Source: JACNIZ01 sp964344765 (GTDB taxonomy: Bacteria; Planctomycetota; UBA1135). From it: a DNA stretch of 55,388 nt. A model generated the notes under the pieces. That model saw only the letters and a list, made by a program, of their open reading frames with translations. It was not told the DNA's origin and made no database searches. Positions 51,923-55,388 of this stretch are shown here, piece after piece. The DNA lies in contig CAYFOM010000030.1 of NCBI GenBank assembly GCA_964344765.1, forward strand, positions 1-55,388. Reading direction: 5' to 3'. Made by a program: the position numbers and the translations under genes. How positions within the stretch are numbered: the stretch's first letter is position 1; the number at the start of each line of letters is the position of its first letter.

Positions 51923-54342
51923 GACTGCAATGCCTCGTAATAAACGAACCGTTTGGAACCGCGCATGACAAACAACGTCAGCGCGAGGATGAGCACGAGC
52001 AGCAGCCACGCCATTGCCGACGCGTAGCCCATTTCGTAGAAGTCGAAGGCTTGGTTGTAGAGGTAGAGAACGTAGAAGCGCGTCAGGTCGCCGGGTTCGC
52101 CGCCGGTCATGACGAAGGCTTGGGTGAAAACTTGGAACGAGCCGATGGTCGCCATGATGAAGTTGAAAAAGATCACCGGCGACAGCATCGGCAACGTGAC
52201 CGAGCGGAAGCGTTGCCAAGCACTGGCGCCGTCGATTTCGGCGGCTTCGTACAGGTCTTGTGGGATGCCTTTGAGGCCGGCGAGGTAAATCATCATCGAA
52301 CCGCCGACCGCCCACATGTTCATCAACGCAAAAGCCGGCGCGCCCCAACGACCGGCATCTTTGCCGAACCATTCGGGCGGAGCGAGGCCGGCGGCAGGCA
52401 TGCCGAGCGTGGTCAGCAGCCAATCAACGCCGCCGGATAACCACATCAACAGCGCGTTCAGCAAACCGTTGTCGCCGTCAAACACCCAACGCCACAGCAC
52501 CGCCACGCCGACGCCGGCAAGCACGCTGGGCAAGTACCACGCACCGCGGAAGAAGCCGATGCCGGGCAGTTTGAGGTTCATCAACAGCGCGGCGAGTAGG
52601 GCGAAAGCTTGACCGAGCGGCACCGCGAGCAGCGCGTAATAAGCGGTGACTTTAAGGCTGACGAAGAAGCGTTGATCGTGGCCGAGCAGTTGCGAGTAAT
52701 TGGCAAGCCCTGCCCACTTGGCGTGATCCAGCGTTGACATGCCGTTCCACGAACTCAGCGATAGCGCGAACGACAGCAGGATTGGGAAGGCAAGGAACAG
52801 TAAAAAGCCGAGCAGCCACGGCGCGATCAGCAAGTAACCGCCGAGTTCTTCACGAAACTCCAAACTTCCCGGACGACGTCGCCACCACAAAAGGCCGCCG
52901 ATGCCCAAGGCCAGGCCGACGATGACGACGACGATGCTGATCATCGTGCCCCACGGCATCGGCGGAAGTTCGACGTTGGCCAGCGGCGACTCCAACTCCA
53001 TCTTCCAACCTTGCTCCAGCTCGGCGATGGATTCTTCCAATGTTGCATCGCCGGTTTTGAGCGAGCGTTCCAAGCGCGTGCGCACCAAGTCTTCAAACTT
53101 GGGATTCGACGGCCACGCAACTGCGGTGGCGTTGGCGGCGGCGTCTAGATAAGCCTGATCGTTGGCGGGGGCGACGCTGGGGTCCACAAATGCCGAGCTT
53201 TCGGCCACCGATTTACGCGCTGGGACCGCCAAGCCAAGCGGTGCAGCCAACGCTTGACTGCGCTGCCCAGTGAGATGGCGCGCCAATGCCCAGGCTCGCT
53301 CCGGATGCTTGCTAAACGGCGACACCGACCAAGCCACCGTCGCCACGCCATTCGATGGAGGTTGATCGGCAGCGCGTGGCAACGGAACAAAGTCCCATTC
53401 GAACTCGGTGATCTTGCGGTAACTCGGCACCACCCAGCGCCCAAACGGCCCGGCCATGCCGACGCGCCCGGTCAAGAACACGCTGGCACCGGTTGCAACT
53501 TTGGACTTGCCACTGGTCAGCGTGCGCTCTTCGTCGTGACGCCAACCGCGCAACTTGTCGAGCGCCGCCATCACCGCCGGTTCGCGCAAGCGCAGGGTTT
53601 GGAAGTCGTCGCTGACCACATCCACGCCGTGGCTGCGCAAGTACAACCGCACCATCATCGGCCACGTCACAAACTCGGAGCCGTGAATGGGTTGTCCGTC
53701 ACCGGGATCCAGTGCGGCAATTTTGCGCGCCGCGTCGACGAACTCCTGCCAAGTCCAATCATTGGCGGGTCGCTCCAACCCAGCGCGCCGCCATAAATCC
53801 AAGTTCAGATAAAAACCGATCGTCGTGAAGTCTTTGGGAATACCCCACAACTGGCCGCGCCCAGTTTGTTCGCCGTCATAACGGAAGGCGTCGAGCACCG
53901 CGGGGTAGAAATCGCTCAGGTCTTCGTCGGCGGCGACCGGCGCAAGTTGACCGGCTTCGACCAAAGCTGCGACGCGTTCCGAACCCACATAAAAAACATC
54001 AGGCGGCGTGCCGGCCGACGCCATCGTTTGCAGCTTGGTGTAGTACGAAAACGCATCGCCCGGATTGATGCGCCGCACCTTGGTGCCGGGGAACTGCGCT
54101 TCGAAATCGGCGAGCAACTCTTCGGCGATCGCGTCTTCTTCCTGGCCACCCTCGCCGGACCAGTGCATGACCACCAGCTCGACCACGTCGCCATCGCCTT
54201 GGGTGGCCGTGACTTGGTTAGTCTCGCTGGGATTGTCGCTCCGAAGTGGCCTCAGAATGACCCACAAAAACGCCCAAATAACTGCCACAGCAGCGGTTGC
54301 GGCGAGCAACCAAGTCGACGCACGGGCGAGGGAGCGGAGCAT
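51919..54342 (-). CDS. Fused substrate-binding protein and MalF-type permease
   Basis: An 807-residue fusion. A membrane anchor (~12-33) leads to a full extracellular sugar-binding-protein domain (~50-445: VVMHWSGEGGQEEDA, FPGTKVRRI, PPDVFYVGSERVAALVEAG, WGIPKDFTTIGFYLNLDLW). A second helix (~465-485) connects to a MalF/UgpA-like permease with six helices and the EAA loop EAAEIDGASAWQRFRSVTLP. Binding proteins are normally free or lipid-anchored, so one or two copies of the ligand receptor are here fixed to the transporter. First gene of the operon. The ligand is probably an oligosaccharide or glycerol-phosphate-like compound (inference). Confidence 0.88.
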   Translation of the reverse strand: MLRSLARASTWLLAATAAVAVIWAFLWVILRPLRSDNPSETNQVTATQGDGDVVELVVMHWSGEGGQEEDAIAEELLADFEAQFPGTKVRRINPGDAFSYYTKLQTMASAGTPPDVFYVGSERVAALVEAGQLAPVAADEDLSDFYPAVLDAFRYDGEQTGRGQLWGIPKDFTTIGFYLNLDLWRRAGLERPANDWTWQEFVDAARKIAALDPGDGQPIHGSEFVTWPMMVRLYLRSHGVDVVSDDFQTLRLREPAVMAALDKLRGWRHDEERTLTSGKSKVATGASVFLTGRVGMAGPFGRWVVPSYRKITEFEWDFVPLPRAADQPPSNGVATVAWSVSPFSKHPERAWALARHLTGQRSQALAAPLGLAVPARKSVAESSAFVDPSVAPANDQAYLDAAANATAVAWPSNPKFEDLVRTRLERSLKTGDATLEESIAELEQGWKMELESPLANVELPPMPWGTMISIVVVIVGLALGIGGLLWWRRRPGSLEFREELGGYLLIAPWLLGFLLFLAFPILLSFALSLSSWNGMSTLDHAKWAGLANYSQLLGHDQRFFVSLKVTAYYALLAVPLGQAFALLAALLMNLKLPGIGFFRGAWYLPSVLAGVGVAVLWRWVFDGDNGLLNALLMWLSGGVDWLLTTLGMPAAGLAPPEWFGKDAGRWGAPAFALMNMWAVGGSMMIYLAGLKGIPQDLYEAAEIDGASAWQRFRSVTLPMLSPVIFFNFIMATIGSFQVFTQAFVMTGGEPGDLTRFYVLYLYNQAFDFYEMGYASAMAWLLLVLILALTLFVMRGSKRFVYYEALQS

Positions 54343-54423
54343 AAGGCGTCATCATAAAGCTGCGTCGGGCATGGTTTTAGGTGATTGGGCCCAACCTTAG
54401 CCGCAGATCCGGCCGAAAACATA

Positions 54424-54452
54424 TTGATGGAAAGTCTACGAATTTGTAGACT
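54424..54452 (+). promoter_or_regulatory. AbiE promoter overlapped by a perfect inverted repeat
   Basis: TTGATG (54424-54429) and TAGACT (54447-54452) with a 17-bp spacer form a promoter just upstream of the antitoxin gene. A perfect 7-bp dyad, AGTCTAC (54433-54439), six-base spacer, GTAGACT (54446-54452), fills the space between the boxes and covers the -10. This is where autoregulating AbiEi antitoxins bind repeats in known systems. Confidence 0.6.
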
Positions 54453-54462
54453 AATACGCATT

Positions 54463-55059
54463 ATGAAAGTGGTGGCAGACCAACGAATCCTGAACCAGCT
54501 CGCTGAATCCCAGCGAGGTGTGTTCACCACCGCTGATTTACAAGCTGCTTTTGCCGAGCCGAATCGCGCCGCCATCTGGCGCCGAATCGATGCCCAGCAG
54601 CGCATTGGCTCAATCCAACGATTCTGCCGAGGCTTTTACGTGACGGAGAATTTCGATCCGGCGGTGCTCAGTCAACGCCTAGATCCAGAATCGGTCATCA
54701 GCTTTGAAACAGTATTGGCGCGTGCTTTGGTGATTGGAGTCGATCCTAAAAATCGAATCCGCGCCACTCAATTAGGCAGACCTCGCACTTACTCGGCGCT
54801 TGGATACCAGATTGAGCACTTCCGATTAACTCCATCGCTTGCATTTGGTTGGAAAGTGAAGGATGGCGTCAAGATGGCGAATACCGAAAAAGCCGTCCTA
54901 GATGTTTTGTACTTTCATCTGCGCGGCGTGCGCTTTGCGTTTGATATCTACTCCGACCTCAATCTCGCGCAAGTTAATCTGAGCTTGCTGCGTGAATACT
55001 TGCCGCGTTATCGCAACCCGAAATTCGTAGCCTTTGCCAAAAACCTATTGCAAATTTAA
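54463..55059 (+). CDS. AbiEi-family type IV antitoxin / repressor
   Basis: A 198-residue protein. The N-terminal winged helix (GVFTTADLQAAF, NRAAIWRRIDAQQRIGSI, FCRGFYVT) matches the AbiEi antitoxin HTH, followed by the longer C-terminal domain (ANTEKAVLDVLYFH). AbiEi proteins repress their own operon and neutralise the AbiEii nucleotidyltransferase. ATG 54463 is favoured because it lies just after the operator; a GTG 78 nt earlier would run through promoter and operator. The stop overlaps the toxin start (TAATG). Confidence 0.83.
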   Translation: MKVVADQRILNQLAESQRGVFTTADLQAAFAEPNRAAIWRRIDAQQRIGSIQRFCRGFYVTENFDPAVLSQRLDPESVISFETVLARALVIGVDPKNRIRATQLGRPRTYSALGYQIEHFRLTPSLAFGWKVKDGVKMANTEKAVLDVLYFHLRGVRFAFDIYSDLNLAQVNLSLLREYLPRYRNPKFVAFAKNLLQI

Positions 55060-55388
55060 TGACAGAAAAACTCACCCGTCCTGCAACAAGGGACTCACTG
55101 TTCCTTTGGATTATGCACCGCTTTGGCGAAGTCTTTGCCGACCTTGCGTTGCTCAAAGGCGGCATGGCATTGCGGTTGTTGGATAGTCCAAGGTCGACCA
55201 ATGATTTGGATTACATATTCGTTCCGTATCGTTCCAAGCTTGACATCATCAGCCGAATTCAGGAGGTGATTGGGGAGATTGAAGGCGCCGAAGTCGAATA
55301 TGAAGTTCACTCAAAAATGATGCGCGCCACCGTGCGGGCTTCACCCCCGAAAACCGCAAATCCCCTAAAGTTACATTTGGCGCAGACC
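55059..55388 (+). CDS. AbiEii/AbiGii-type nucleotidyltransferase toxin (partial)
   Basis: The first 110 codons of a gene cut by the window end. It begins MTEKLTRPATRDSLFLW and shows the nucleotidyltransferase core LKGGMALRLL followed by RSTNDLDYIFVP, with the GG and D-x-D of the active site. This is the AbiEii toxin signature, expected to modify tRNA or other targets. TAATG overlap with the antitoxin stop couples the two genes. Confidence 0.82.
   Translation, partial: MTEKLTRPATRDSLFLWIMHRFGEVFADLALLKGGMALRLLDSPRSTNDLDYIFVPYRSKLDIISRIQEVIGEIEGAEVEYEVHSKMMRATVRASPPKTANPLKLHLAQT

Noticed and set aside
51923..52423. A 167-codon upstream extension of the MalG-type permease frame
   Set aside because: It overlaps the fused permease gene in another frame, is rich in Arg and His with no membrane pattern, and the ATGA-coupled ATG at 51922 begins a standard permease.

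Overview
The window reads as chromosomal DNA (moderately high GC, gene dense, no rRNA, tRNA, insertion sequence, phage or CRISPR signal that I can see) from a Gram-negative-type bacterium with many exported proteins. I infer a planctomycete, possibly of the Saltatorellus/Poly30-like branch, at moderate confidence. The grounds are tandem exported FG-GAP proteins sharing a roughly 110-residue C-terminal domain, a terpene-cyclase-type toroid, a DUF4097 lipoprotein, giant exported amidohydrolases, an STT3-type oligosaccharyltransferase, a eukaryote-like kinase, an ECF sigma factor, and few clear Shine-Dalgarno sites. Several genes instead have a -10-like hexamer 5-9 nt before the start codon, suggesting leaderless mRNAs.

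Region by region. 1-3.1 kb: a compact operon for a DUF4266 lipoprotein, a DUF3570 barrel-like protein, a TlpA-type thioredoxin lipoprotein and ApbE (FMN transferase), which looks like one extracytoplasmic flavin/redox module. 3.1-8.2 kb: exported hydrolases (S15-like, GPI-PLD-like phospholipase, subtilase). 8.3-11.2 kb: a 953-residue protein combining RNA polymerase alpha-CTD-like, sigma region 4-like and winged-helix-like segments. 11.2-17.7 kb: VOC protein, anchored hypothetical, TMEM175 channel, DJ-1/PfpI protein, STT3 and a kinase-like protein. 17.7-21.2 kb: a PhnD/PhnC/PhnE/PhnE ABC importer resembling the putative selenate type. 21.2-24.2 kb: CNT nucleoside transporter and purine nucleoside phosphorylase around a DUF4097 gene. 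24.4-30.5 kb: 2-Cys peroxiredoxin, cobalamin adenosyltransferase, patatin, toroid protein, XdhC, TPR protein, with two strong intrinsic terminators. 30.6-37.9 kb: ECF sigma with a membrane-anchored repeat protein, AcpS, PcrA/UvrD, PgpA, a degenerate SpoIIE-type protein, MazG and two small proteins.

38-49.9 kb is a co-directional run of large exported proteins: a triple amidohydrolase with one intact metal site, a HEAT-VWA protein, two tandem FG-GAP paralogues and a propeller-like protein. 49.9-54.3 kb on the minus strand is a carbohydrate-type ABC importer whose substrate-binding protein is fused to its first permease. The window ends inside an AbiE-type toxin-antitoxin pair with a perfect inverted repeat over its promoter.

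The strongest leads for something undescribed are the flavin module with candidate FMN sites in the DUF3570 protein, the alpha-CTD/sigma-like protein, the triple amidohydrolase and the SBP-permease fusion. All function calls are from reading the sequence; no database search was possible.
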